64,000 bases of DNA, from NCBI RefSeq assembly GCF_021532655.1, contig NZ_JAKGAS010000005.1, forward strand, positions 186,001 to 250,000, read 5' to 3'. Source of the DNA: Paraglaciecola algarum. GTDB taxonomy: Bacteria > Pseudomonadota > Gammaproteobacteria > Enterobacterales > Alteromonadaceae. Under the pieces are notes generated by a model. The model searched no databases. It worked only from the letters and a program-made list of their open reading frames with translations, and had not been told where the DNA came from. Both the position numbers and the translations under genes were made by a program. Shown in pieces: positions 1 through 9,176 of the stretch (its first letter is position 1; each line of letters opens with the position of its first letter).

Positions 1-990
1 CATATTAAGGTACTGAACAATTCTTGGTTTATTGGCTAAGTTTGGTCGACTACCATGGGGCAAAAATGAATGCCAAATAATCAAATCGCCAGCCTTTCCA
101 GCTACTGGAACAGAGCCTAATTTATGCAAATCTTGCTTTTGAGGATCCTGTTTAGCATCTAACGTATTTAACCAATCATTTAAGCAGTGATGAAAACCAG
201 GAACTAATGTTAAGGCCCCTTGTTCGGCATGGGTGTCAGTAAGATATAAAATACCTTGAGTACCAAAACCCAACGGTTCATTAAAATCTAAATCCCAATG
301 TAGATCTGGGCCTGGAAACGGATAACTCTCACTTTGAGGAGGGTGAAAACCACAACGATCTGCTGTCACCCACAAATCAGTGGTCTCCCAAAGCTGTGAA
401 AAAGCTTTGTGAATGCGCAAGCTTTGTCGATTTTTATCTAAAACAGGGTGTTGTATCAACTCAACCATAATCCCATGGGCATTAGTATTATACCAAGTTG
501 CCTTATCTTGAGGGTTTGCTCCTATAAAGTCCCATATGGCCTTTTCCGACTCTAAGCATGCACTTTCCGAAATTGCATCGTGTAACACTACATATCCATA
601 CTTATTCCAATGTAGCAGATCTTCTTTTGAAAACACGGAATCAGTCGATTCAATATCACTCAACCATTGCTTAACGTTATTGGGGTATTCAGTGGCCGCT
701 ACCAAAGCATTAAGTCTATTAACTATCAGTGGGCCGGGCCTACCGCAGGTTTTTATTATCCAACTCTCGAACACATCAAACTGAGGGGCATTGGTAAACA
801 AATATTGCATAGTTTGATGCAATCCCAAACCTAGAGCACTCAGTACAACTTGGTTAATGTGCTTATCTAAATTTGACGGTAAAGTAATTCCAGCCCTTTG
901 CATTAGGATCGAAGACCAAAGTCGCTTCAATTGCATTACACCAAGGTCACCGATATCTGTTTTCAAACAAAGTTCTAGTCTTTTTGACAC
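1..990 (-). CDS. PhyH-family (phytanoyl-CoA dioxygenase-like) oxygenase, C-terminus cut by window edge
   Basis: The reading frame runs off the left edge, so 330 codons are seen and the C-terminus is missing. The C-terminal two thirds look like the Fe(II)/2-oxoglutarate double-stranded beta-helix of the PhyH family: a putative HWD (H-x-D) iron motif in PDLHWDLDF and a distal histidine in WHSFLPHGSRPN, followed by an arginine that could bind 2-oxoglutarate. About 135 helical residues of unknown role precede it. The frame has no ATG near its beginning; I chose GTG at 990 because GGAG lies 8 nt upstream and an in-frame stop sits a little further up. Substrate is not evident; bacterial PhyH proteins hydroxylate many small molecules. 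It runs towards the window edge, alone here. Confidence 0.8.
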   Translation of the reverse strand, partial: MSKRLELCLKTDIGDLGVMQLKRLWSSILMQRAGITLPSNLDKHINQVVLSALGLGLHQTMQYLFTNAPQFDVFESWIIKTCGRPGPLIVNRLNALVAATEYPNNVKQWLSDIESTDSVFSKEDLLHWNKYGYVVLHDAISESACLESEKAIWDFIGANPQDKATWYNTNAHGIMVELIQHPVLDKNRQSLRIHKAFSQLWETTDLWVTADRCGFHPPQSESYPFPGPDLHWDLDFNEPLGFGTQGILYLTDTHAEQGALTLVPGFHHCLNDWLNTLDAKQDPQKQDLHKLGSVPVAGKAGDLIIWHSFLPHGSRPNLANKPRIVQYLNM

Positions 991-1115
991 ATCAATTCTC
1001 CGCCGGCCAAAATCTATAAATTCGTCGTCAAACGCAAAAAGCTTTAGTGATCATTTAAATATTCACCACTACAGCAATAAACTGTAATGGTGAAAGCTAA
1101 TTCTAAAACTAAACA

Positions 1116-2513
1116 CTAAAGCTGCTCTTCTGCAAACTCAGCTAAACGGCTACGTACTACACCATCTAGATTAAGTGTTGCACTGCCAGAGAAGTTTTTA
1201 AATTTCTCCACTATGTAAGTTAAACCAGAAGTCACAGCACTCAAATAATTACTATCAATTTGAGCTAAGTTACCACTACAAATTAACTTAGTGCCTTCAC
1301 CACAGCGAGTGATGATGGTTTTAAGTTGTGAAGCGGTAAGGTTTTGTGATTCATCTAAAATCACAATGGCATTTTGAATGCTACGGCCACGCATAAAGTT
1401 GACTGACTTAAACTGAATATTGGCTTTTTCCATGATGTAACTCATGGAGCCTTTTACGTTTTCATCGTTTTTATGCAGTACTTCCAAGGAGTCAGTAATC
1501 GCTGCTAACCAAGGGGCCATTTTTTCTTCTTCGGTGCCGGGTAAAAAACCGATAGATTCAGCGATTTCGGGCGTACTTCTGGTCACAATAATTTTATCGT
1601 ACATGTTACGCTCAACCACCATTTCTAATGCCGCCGCTAATGCCAACAAGGTCTTACCACTGCCAGCTGGCCCGGTTAACACTACTAAGTCTATGTGCGG
1701 ATCGAGTAAGGCATGTAAGCCCATTGCTTGACCGATATTTTTGGGTGTGATGCCCCATGCTTTGCGGCCCATTAGCCGTTCGTAACCTAAGTCTAATACT
1801 TCTAGATGATCTTGAGTGATAGATTCAACTAGACCAGCAAAGTGTTGACTGTCATCCAGTAAAAACTCATTCACGTATGCCTCGGGCAGCACTTTACGAT
1901 CAATGGTATGAATGGTGTCTCGGCCTTCAGTGCGACTATCAACCGCCTTAACTGTTTCCCAAAAATCACCTTCAAACTGATGGTAACCTTTAGACAAATA
2001 TTTAATGTCTGTGATCATTTGGTCAGTTCGATAATCTTCTACATGTCCTAAACCCGCTCCTTTAGCCTTAAGACGCATATTGATATCTTTAGTGACCAGA
2101 ACCACTTGCCTAGGACTATTTTTTGCCTGTAAATGTAAGGCGCAATTGATAATGCGATTATCATTTTCATTGCTGGTAAAAACCTGTTGCGATGCTGGCA
2201 TACCCAAATCAACAAAAATAGACAAACTACCTGTAGGCGCATTGTCACCTGCCGCCAGCCCTTGCATCGACACACCTTTCATGAGCTCTTCAGGTGTTGC
2301 ATCATGCAGCAAATCTTCCATTGAACGAATAGATACACGAGCATCTCTAGCCACATCTTTTTTACTGTCTTTAATGTGATCAAGTTCTTCGAGAACTGTC
2401 ATGGGCACAACAACGTCATTTTCTTTAAAGGATAAAAAGGCAAGTGGCTCGTGAAGGAGAATATTGGTATCTAACACATAAATTTTTGAATCTAGTGCTT
2501 CTTTTTTTGGCAT
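1116..2513 (-). CDS. PIN domain-PhoH ATPase fusion (PhoH2/YlaK type)
   Basis: A 465-residue two-domain protein. Residues about 10-150 form a PIN-type nuclease domain (VLDTNILLHEP with the first acidic residue at D15, and a late VTKDINMRLKA acidic motif). Residues about 250-465 are a PhoH P-loop ATPase with Walker A GPAGSGKT at 281-288 and Walker B VILDESQ near 384-390. This layout is the PhoH2/YlaK family, which in other bacteria couples ATP-dependent RNA unwinding to cleavage; the role here is inferred from family. It is divergent from rapA, with about 250 nt between the starts, and does not appear to be in an operon. Length and motifs suggest it is intact. The ATG at 2513 has GGAGC close upstream. 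Confidence 0.9.
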   Translation of the reverse strand: MPKKEALDSKIYVLDTNILLHEPLAFLSFKENDVVVPMTVLEELDHIKDSKKDVARDARVSIRSMEDLLHDATPEELMKGVSMQGLAAGDNAPTGSLSIFVDLGMPASQQVFTSNENDNRIINCALHLQAKNSPRQVVLVTKDINMRLKAKGAGLGHVEDYRTDQMITDIKYLSKGYHQFEGDFWETVKAVDSRTEGRDTIHTIDRKVLPEAYVNEFLLDDSQHFAGLVESITQDHLEVLDLGYERLMGRKAWGITPKNIGQAMGLHALLDPHIDLVVLTGPAGSGKTLLALAAALEMVVERNMYDKIIVTRSTPEIAESIGFLPGTEEEKMAPWLAAITDSLEVLHKNDENVKGSMSYIMEKANIQFKSVNFMRGRSIQNAIVILDESQNLTASQLKTIITRCGEGTKLICSGNLAQIDSNYLSAVTSGLTYIVEKFKNFSGSATLNLDGVVRSRLAEFAEEQL

Positions 2514-2765
2514 CCGGCGCTCCTAAAGATTTGGAAAACAAACCTGTAGATGCATGTTTGAAATAACCTCAAGTGCCTGGGTAAACCACTGAGCTTATTA
2601 ATAATGTTTAAAAACACACTTAACTACAGGTTTACATAAAACCGATTTGAAAAATCGATTAACTCAACAATAAACCACTTTCTTCTGACAATCATCTACT
2701 TTTAGAAGTGTGAGCTAAAATTTTTGATACAATGCGCGCCGCGAATTTTTAGGAGATACAACACT

Positions 2766-5615
2766 ATGGCTAAACAACACTTTTTTGCCCTCGGACAACG
2801 CTGGTTAAGCGACACTGAAACTGAATTGGGTTTAGGTACCATAGTGTTAATGGAAGCACGTACTATTACAGTATTATTTCCCGCTACTGGCGAGAGCCGG
2901 GTGTATTCAGCGCAAACCGCCCCTTTAACCCGAATTGAATTTGCCGTAGGCGATACAGTTAAAAGCCATGAAGGCTGGGAAATGTTAGTTGAACACGTTG
3001 AAGAAATTGACGGCCAACTTATTTATATTGGCGAACGGTCTGACCCTAACGATCCAGACGAAAAAGAACCAGCCATTCTTAAAGAAACCTTTGTTGATCA
3101 TCATTTTCAACTTAATCAACCAGAACAACGTTTACTCAATGGCCAGTTTGATCATCCCAAATGGTTTGACTTACGTGAACAATGCCTAATTAATCAATTT
3201 GAACATAGCACTTCTGCACTGCTTGGGTTTGTTGGGGCACGTGTTGATTTAATTCCTCATCAATTGCATATTTCTTCAGAAGTTGGCAGTCGTCACGCCC
3301 CTAGAGTATTACTAGCCGATGAAGTTGGCCTAGGTAAAACCATAGAAGCGGCGTTAATCATCCACCAGCAACTACTAACTGCCCGAGCCCAAAGAGTATT
3401 AATTGTAGTGCCGTCTAGCTTAGTACATCAGTGGTTGGTTGAAATGTTACGCCGAGTCAATTTAGCGTTTTCGGTATTTGATGAGGAAAGATGTGAGGCC
3501 ATGGCAGAAGATGCCACCAACCCTTTTGAAGCAGAACAATTAGTCATTTGTAGTTTAGATTTTTTGACTCACAACAGTCGTTATTACCAACAGGCTCTTG
3601 AAGCAAAGTGGGATCTAATGGTTGTAGACGAAGCACACCATTTAACTTGGTCTGAAGGGCAGCCCTCTCAAGAATATCAAGTGATTGAAGGCTTAGCCAA
3701 TCACACTAAAGGTGTTTTATTACTTACCGCCACCCCTGATCAACTTGGGCATAAAAGTCACTTTGCTCGACTAAGATTACTTGACCCAGCTCGTTTCCAT
3801 GATTATCAAAGTTTTGTCGACGAAGAAAAAAAATACAGTCAACTTGCCACTGCCATTAATCCATTATTAAGTGGAGACAATTTAAGCCCAGATGATCTAT
3901 TGGCTATCGGCCAATTTGCCGATGCAGATGTATTAAAAGATATCAATCAGGCCAGTAGCCAAGACAAAACTAAATTATTGCATACCTTGTTAGACAGGCA
4001 CGGTACAGGCCGTATGTTGTTTAGAAACAGTCGTGCTGGAGTCAGTGGATTTCCAGATAGAAAACTATTTAGTTATTCGTTAATTCAACCGGAAGAATAT
4101 GAATCTATTCTGGCAGAAGATCCCACAAATCTGCAACTGCAACTCACCCCAGAAAGACACGCTGATGTGGTCAATACCTGGGTGGATTTTGATCCCAGAG
4201 TGGAATGGTTTATTGACCAATTAAAATCACTTAAAGGTGAAAAAGTCTTAACCATTTGCGCCAGCGCCAGCACAGCTATGCAGTTGTCAGAAGCATTACG
4301 AGTCAAAGCCGGCACCCGTTCAACTGTGTTCCACGAAGGCATGAGTGCGGTAGATCGAGATCGAGCCGCCCACTATTTTTCTCAATCTGAAGATGGCGCT
4401 CAAGTATTAATTTGTAGTGAGATTGGTAGCGAAGGCCGTAATTTCCAATTTGCCCATCACCTTATTTTATTTGATTTGCCTTTAGTGCCTGACTTATTAG
4501 AACAAAGAATTGGTCGATTGGATCGTATCGGACAAAAACACGATGTATGTATTCACGTACCTTATTTTGATATGACAGCCCAACAAGTGTTACTCGATTG
4601 GTATCACCAAGGGCTAAATGCTTTTGAACACACCTGCCCTACAGGCATGACGGTTTATGAAGAAACTCAAGAGTCACTTGAATATTGTATTGAGCAGCCA
4701 CAAGACTTTTCTGCATCTGAACAGCTGATTAATCAAACCGCCAGCTTACATAAAACCTTAAAGCTCAAGTTAGAGCAAGGTCGGGACAAACTACTTGAAT
4801 TAAACTCCTCTGGCCAAGGCCGGATAGATGTATTTTTAGAGCAAATATTAGAAGCAGAACAATCACCTAAACTTGAACTGTTTATGAGCCGCTTATTTGA
4901 TGCCATAGGCTTTTTACAAGAAGACCACGGTGAAAGTTGTTATTTATTGCGCCCCACAGAAACCATGCTCAGTCCACTCCCTGGTTTAGATGAAGAAGGC
5001 ATGACAGTCACCTATGAGCGCACCACAGCCACTTTGCTAGAACATGTGCACTTTTTAAGTTGGGATCACCCTATGATCCAACATGCAATGGACATGTTAA
5101 CCACTGACGTAACAGGTAAAAGTTCAGTTGCATTTTGTCATGACAAAAGTCTACCGGCAGGCGCTTATTGGATTGAGTGTCTATTTGTACTTTCAGCAAA
5201 AGCTGACAAACATCTTCAATTATCACGGTTTTTACCTCCCACACCGATAAAAGTATGTATCGATGCCAATAAAACCAGTGTCAGTAAGCAATTTATCCAA
5301 CTAAATAGCGTAAAAACTAAAATGGGTAATCAGTTGATTAATGCGTTAAAACCGCAATTAGAGGCTTGCTTACAACTGGCGCAACAACAAGCCGACACCC
5401 AAGGAGAAAAAATCAAACAATCTCGTATCGATAATATGCAAGAATTGTTAGGTGATGAATTGGCTAGATTACAAAGTTTACAGAAGGTAAATCCGGCTAT
5501 TCGAGAAGAAGAAATAGAGCACGTAGCCAATCAAATAACCAATCTACAACAAGTCATGCAGGGCGCTAAGTTGCACTTAGAGGCCGTGCGTTTAATAGTT
5601 AATAATCCGAAATAA
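2766..5615 (+). CDS. rapA: RNA polymerase-associated helicase-like protein RapA
   Basis: A SWI2/SNF2 family ATPase of 949 residues, close to the 968 of E. coli RapA (HepA), which binds core RNA polymerase and helps it recycle after transcription. The N-terminus (ALGQRWLSDTETELGLG) is the typical Tudor-like RapA start. Walker A (DEVGLGKT), the DEAHH box, and the C-terminal helicase motif RIGRLDRIGQ are all present, followed by the long RapA-specific C-terminal region. The frame is open further upstream, but the ATG at 2766 is preceded by AGGAG at 2751-2755 and gives the family N-terminus. rluA follows 32 nt downstream, as in E. coli, so the two are probably cotranscribed. Confidence 0.96.
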   Translation: MAKQHFFALGQRWLSDTETELGLGTIVLMEARTITVLFPATGESRVYSAQTAPLTRIEFAVGDTVKSHEGWEMLVEHVEEIDGQLIYIGERSDPNDPDEKEPAILKETFVDHHFQLNQPEQRLLNGQFDHPKWFDLREQCLINQFEHSTSALLGFVGARVDLIPHQLHISSEVGSRHAPRVLLADEVGLGKTIEAALIIHQQLLTARAQRVLIVVPSSLVHQWLVEMLRRVNLAFSVFDEERCEAMAEDATNPFEAEQLVICSLDFLTHNSRYYQQALEAKWDLMVVDEAHHLTWSEGQPSQEYQVIEGLANHTKGVLLLTATPDQLGHKSHFARLRLLDPARFHDYQSFVDEEKKYSQLATAINPLLSGDNLSPDDLLAIGQFADADVLKDINQASSQDKTKLLHTLLDRHGTGRMLFRNSRAGVSGFPDRKLFSYSLIQPEEYESILAEDPTNLQLQLTPERHADVVNTWVDFDPRVEWFIDQLKSLKGEKVLTICASASTAMQLSEALRVKAGTRSTVFHEGMSAVDRDRAAHYFSQSEDGAQVLICSEIGSEGRNFQFAHHLILFDLPLVPDLLEQRIGRLDRIGQKHDVCIHVPYFDMTAQQVLLDWYHQGLNAFEHTCPTGMTVYEETQESLEYCIEQPQDFSASEQLINQTASLHKTLKLKLEQGRDKLLELNSSGQGRIDVFLEQILEAEQSPKLELFMSRLFDAIGFLQEDHGESCYLLRPTETMLSPLPGLDEEGMTVTYERTTATLLEHVHFLSWDHPMIQHAMDMLTTDVTGKSSVAFCHDKSLPAGAYWIECLFVLSAKADKHLQLSRFLPPTPIKVCIDANKTSVSKQFIQLNSVKTKMGNQLINALKPQLEACLQLAQQQADTQGEKIKQSRIDNMQELLGDELARLQSLQKVNPAIREEEIEHVANQITNLQQVMQGAKLHLEAVRLIVNNPK

Positions 5616-5647
5616 TATGGCGTTACTGATTAAAAAGGCTGGAGTTG

Positions 5648-6304
5648 ATGGCATTAATTAATTACGCACCACCAACCACCCCCTATTTAGAAATCGTTTT
5701 TCAAGATAATGATTTATTGGTTTTAAACAAGCCAAGTGGTTTATTAAGTGTGCCAGGTAAAGCCCTAGAACATAGGGATAGTTTGCAATTACGAGTACAG
5801 CGGGTATTTCCCACTGCCACTGTGGTGCATAGATTAGATATGGCCACCTCTGGTTTAATGGTTATGGCGCTGAATAAACCTGCCCACAGACATATTTCAA
5901 AACAATTTGAACTACGAAAAACCCATAAAACCTATCAAGCAATCGTGTACGGCAAGGTTAATGAAAATAGTGGTGAAGTGAATTTACCGTTAATTTGTGA
6001 CTGGCCAAACCGCCCAAAACAAATGGTAGATCATGAGCGTGGTAAAAAAGCTCTGACTCGCTGGTCTGTCATCGAACGCTTAAAAAATAAAACCAGAGTC
6101 GAATTAAAGCCCATTACCGGACGCTCTCATCAATTGCGGGTGCATATGTTAAGTTTAGAACACCCGATAATTGGTGATCGTTTATATGCTCACCCTGACG
6201 CGTTAGCTATGGCCAATCGCCTTAACTTGCATGCAAAAACCTTAAAATTTCGACACCCAGTAACAGAACATGAGCTTCATTTTGAATCTAAAGTTCCTTT
6301 TTAA
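5648..6304 (+). CDS. rluA: Dual-specificity rRNA/tRNA pseudouridine synthase RluA
   Basis: A 218-residue RluA-type pseudouridine synthase, which in E. coli isomerises U746 of 23S rRNA and U32 of several tRNAs. The catalytic motif HRLDMATSG is present with the nucleophilic aspartate at residue 64, the same number as in E. coli RluA, and the KPSGLLSVPGK and GRSHQLRVHM motifs flank it as expected. There is no N-terminal S4 domain, which separates it from RluC/RluD. A TTG precedes the ATG at 5648 directly; I prefer the ATG because AAGG at 5635-5638 is spaced about 9 nt from it. It lies just downstream of rapA, the same order as in E. coli. Confidence 0.93.
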   Translation: MALINYAPPTTPYLEIVFQDNDLLVLNKPSGLLSVPGKALEHRDSLQLRVQRVFPTATVVHRLDMATSGLMVMALNKPAHRHISKQFELRKTHKTYQAIVYGKVNENSGEVNLPLICDWPNRPKQMVDHERGKKALTRWSVIERLKNKTRVELKPITGRSHQLRVHMLSLEHPIIGDRLYAHPDALAMANRLNLHAKTLKFRHPVTEHELHFESKVPF

Positions 6305-6425
6305 GTAGAGCGAATAATAGACATCACTAGAGGTCAATAATAACTTAGGAACTTAAGCTAAAATTAAAGAACTGTCGCTACCTTTCCGATATAGTTTTAT
6401 ACAGCTTTTCAAGGGTTAAAAAACC

Positions 6426-7352
6426 ATTAAATATTGTTTGTTTGTCGCCTTACTTTTTGTGACTGGAATAAGTTCTAGCGCTATAGATAACCAATTGCTT
6501 AAACAATTGGATCTTGAACGTGGTCTATTTCCTGAAGAATATAAAAGTATGCAATCTGACGACAAGCAAGTCTTCTACGTTGAACATGAAAACAATACCG
6601 CTATCACCCGTGGGGTGGCGATATTGATCTCAGATATTGGTACTTCCATGGTCAGCCAACAAAGCCTAGCTCCTTTAGCCGCTGAGTTAAATAAATTAGG
6701 TTGGGCAACAGTTTTGTTAGCCGCCCCAGAGCTCTCAAATACACCAGCTATTACAGGTCCTCAACCAGCAACTCCGGAAACAACAGAAACACCTGCCGAC
6801 ACTACTGATACGTCTAATAACACAGAAGAAAGCACTGAAGCCACTGCAGGATCAAATAATCCATCAACAGGCTCAAACACAGTTCACAATAAGTCAGCTG
6901 AGAATAAATTGGATCCTGAGACATTTGACCAACAGCAAACTGAGTTTATTAACTTACTCAAAGTAGGCGTAAAAAAAGCCGGTGAATATCCCGGCTTCTA
7001 TTTGGTTATAGCTCAAGGAAGCAGTGCTGCGTGGGTCACCAAAATATACGCTGAGTTTAAGTCTAATATTCCTGATGCTTTCGTGGCTGTCAGTCCGTTT
7101 TGGCCGGATAGAAGTTACAATCAGCAATTACCTAAACTTATGGCTAAAACCCCTATGCCTGTGTTAGATATCTATAATAGTTGGGACAATAGCTGGGCAA
7201 GACAAACCGTTGAAAAAAGAGAATTAGCCGCGCTCAAATCATTAAAACTAATGTATCGACAAAGGCAGGTGATGGGACCGAATCACATCGCACAAAACAG
7301 CCTTTACCTGAGTAAAGAAATACACGGATGGCTTAATCACATGGGTTGGTAA
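6426..7352 (+). CDS. DUF3530 family secreted protein, probable ATT start
   Basis: About 308 residues, matching the DUF3530 family (an alpha/beta-hydrolase-like fold of unknown function, usually exported). A threonine/proline/asparagine-rich linker occupies roughly residues 105-160, between a conserved front part (GVAILISDIGTSM) and back part (FYLVIAQGSSAAWV). There is no usable ATG. A TTG at 6438 would give a signal peptide with no positive charge and has no ribosome site at a suitable distance. ATT at 6426 has AAGGG at 6411-6415, 10 nt upstream, and yields a normal signal sequence beginning MKYCLFVALLF; an in-frame stop lies at 6417-6419, so the start must fall between. I therefore mark ATT, a rare start known from infC and pcnB. 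Function unknown. Confidence 0.75.
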   Translation: MKYCLFVALLFVTGISSSAIDNQLLKQLDLERGLFPEEYKSMQSDDKQVFYVEHENNTAITRGVAILISDIGTSMVSQQSLAPLAAELNKLGWATVLLAAPELSNTPAITGPQPATPETTETPADTTDTSNNTEESTEATAGSNNPSTGSNTVHNKSAENKLDPETFDQQQTEFINLLKVGVKKAGEYPGFYLVIAQGSSAAWVTKIYAEFKSNIPDAFVAVSPFWPDRSYNQQLPKLMAKTPMPVLDIYNSWDNSWARQTVEKRELAALKSLKLMYRQRQVMGPNHIAQNSLYLSKEIHGWLNHMGW

Positions 7353-7410
7353 AATAAAATTTCGTAATTTAAATGTGTAATTAAGTACAATTTATTTTTT
7401 AAGAATTTCT

Positions 7411-7437
7411 GCGAAAAAATAATTTTTCGCTATACTT
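7411..7437 (+). promoter_or_regulatory. Small inverted repeat plus -10-like box before the 7477 gene
   Basis: GCGAAAAA (7411-7418) and TTTTTCGC (7423-7430) form an AT-rich 8-bp inverted repeat, followed at once by TATACT (7432-7437), a good -10 hexamer. No clear -35 is seen. It could be a promoter for the gene at 7477, with a short leader. Confidence 0.35.
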
Positions 7438-7476
7438 TACGCAAGTCCTAATTAACAAAGCCCACTAAATTTACCC

Positions 7477-7809
7477 GTGCCAACCGTTACTAATTTTGTC
7501 AAAAGAAAATCCAAACAACTGGCATTTTATGTCAGAGGATTCCTACAGAAACAAATCCCCTATTCTGAAGTAGATTTGTTTTTTTGGGATACTATGGAGG
7601 AATGGGCACAAATTAAAAGCGGTAAACTACAACCCTACGAACGCACTGAACAAGTTTTTTGGCATGTCTTACATCAAGTACATTATTGGCCTCAAAATAC
7701 TCTACAAGAAGATCCAGTATTACGTGAAGAGCTAGAGATTTGCTTAAACTTTTTAGAAGGTGAAGAGCGATACCCTTTACCCTTAGATTGTATCGGTATT
7801 CGTCCTTGA
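7477..7809 (+). CDS. Small conserved hypothetical protein (110 aa)
   Basis: I do not recognise a named family. The 110-residue protein is soluble, begins with a basic stretch (KRKSKQLAFYVRGFLQ), has an aromatic/acidic middle (DLFFWDTMEEWAQI, EQVFWHVLHQVHYW) and ends DCIGIRP. Its composition and codon use look like those of real genes nearby. GTG at 7477 is the only usable start after the in-frame stop at 7453-7455; no clear ribosome-binding site is visible, so the message may be nearly leaderless given the -10-like box at 7432-7437. It stands alone between the DUF3530 gene and convergent ampG. No function is proposed. Confidence 0.65.
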   Translation: MPTVTNFVKRKSKQLAFYVRGFLQKQIPYSEVDLFFWDTMEEWAQIKSGKLQPYERTEQVFWHVLHQVHYWPQNTLQEDPVLREELEICLNFLEGEERYPLPLDCIGIRP

Positions 7810-7842
7810 GTCCACCAATTCCCTCTTATACCATATATGGTA

Positions 7843-9108
7843 TTACTCACTTTTAGTATTTTCTTCTATGGGGTCTTGTTTGCCGTTCCACGGCGCTATT
7901 TTTACAAGCATAAACATCCCTGGCAAAGCACATACAAAACAAAGAATAAAAAACTGCGTATAACCAACTGATTCAATAATAAAGCCTGTTGTTGCGCTTA
8001 CAAAGGTTCTAGGTATAACCGCAATACTCGATAACAAAGCAAATTGGGTAGCTGTAAAATGTTTATTAGTCGATTTTGCCATAAAGGCAATCAAAGCCAC
8101 TGAGCCTAAACCTACTCCTAAATATTCAAGACCACTGGCTAAAGCCAACACTAAATGGTTGTAGCCCACCATAGACAAGACTACGTAACCTAAAATGGAC
8201 ACAATTTGAAAGCCGCCAAATATCCATAAACTACGATTAATACCTAGTTTGATCATAGCCAAACCACCCAGTATGGTGCCAACTGTTGCGCCTATGGTTT
8301 TAGACACTTTAGCAATTGAGCCTATTTCAACGGTAGAAAAACCCATATCCATAAAAAATGGGGTTTCTAATGCGGTGGCCATACTGTCCCCAAGCTTATA
8401 CATAATAATAAACAGCAATATCCATGCAGCATCCTGCCAATTTGTACGTTGAAAAAATTCTTTAAATGGTTCTATTACAGCAGAGCGTAAAGTTTGTGGG
8501 GCATCGCCTTCTTTAGACGATTCTTTGATTAAAAGCGTGGTCACCAATCCAACTAACATAAACACAGCTATGGATAAATGCGCAACAGACCACGGAAAAA
8601 AGCCTGCTAAGATCATCGCCAATGAACCTGGGACAAATGATGAAATACGATAAGCTTGTGCATAAAATGCGTTGCCAGCGCCTAGTTCATCATCTGGCAA
8701 TATTTCTCGTCTGTAGGCATCAATCACAATATCTTGGCTGGCACTAAAAAATGAAATAGCAGAAACAAGTATAATAATTTGGGTCAATTGTTCAGCCGGA
8801 TTAAACATAGCCAATGAAGCCATGAGTGCTATCAACCCTAATTGGGTAACAAACATCCAGCCTCTGCGCCTACCAAAAAATGGCAATACAAAGCGATCCA
8901 TTACCGGAGACCACAAAAATTTCCAAGTATAGGGAAATAACACAAGGTTAATTAGTCCTATAGTGGCCAAATCGATTTCTGCAGCCCGTAACCAAGCCGG
9001 CACAAATTGAATTAATAGATATAAAGGTAAGCCAGAAGAAAAACCAGTGGTGATACAAATAAGCATCCGCTTATTCAAAATTGCTTGTTTAAAACTCTTT
9101 TTAGTCAT
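7843..9108 (-). CDS. ampG: AmpG-type muropeptide permease (MFS)
   Basis: A 421-residue, 12-helix major facilitator protein of the AmpG family, which imports anhydro-muropeptides (GlcNAc-anhydroMurNAc-peptides) for cell-wall recycling. Family features are the N-terminal TGFSSGLPLYLL, the PYTWKFLWSPVMDRF loop, and the ISFFSASQDIVIDAYRRE segment. It lacks the extra C-terminal helices of longer AmpG forms (E. coli 491 residues), as is common in marine gammaproteobacteria. It is monocistronic here; ampD and ampE, which act on the same recycling pathway, lie at 35.6-37.0 kb. No ampR or beta-lactamase gene is in the window. Substrate is inferred from family. Confidence 0.88.
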   Translation of the reverse strand: MTKKSFKQAILNKRMLICITTGFSSGLPLYLLIQFVPAWLRAAEIDLATIGLINLVLFPYTWKFLWSPVMDRFVLPFFGRRRGWMFVTQLGLIALMASLAMFNPAEQLTQIIILVSAISFFSASQDIVIDAYRREILPDDELGAGNAFYAQAYRISSFVPGSLAMILAGFFPWSVAHLSIAVFMLVGLVTTLLIKESSKEGDAPQTLRSAVIEPFKEFFQRTNWQDAAWILLFIIMYKLGDSMATALETPFFMDMGFSTVEIGSIAKVSKTIGATVGTILGGLAMIKLGINRSLWIFGGFQIVSILGYVVLSMVGYNHLVLALASGLEYLGVGLGSVALIAFMAKSTNKHFTATQFALLSSIAVIPRTFVSATTGFIIESVGYTQFFILCFVCALPGMFMLVKIAPWNGKQDPIEENTKSE

Positions 9109-9176
9109 TTAGAAACTACATATTTTTAGGAAGACAATCACAACGAATATTGCGGAGAAATATTTAGAACATTATT

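Noticed and set aside
536..1087. Two plus-strand open frames at the left edge
   Set aside because: They are antisense to, or overlap the start of, the PhyH-family gene, which has clear iron-binding motifs.
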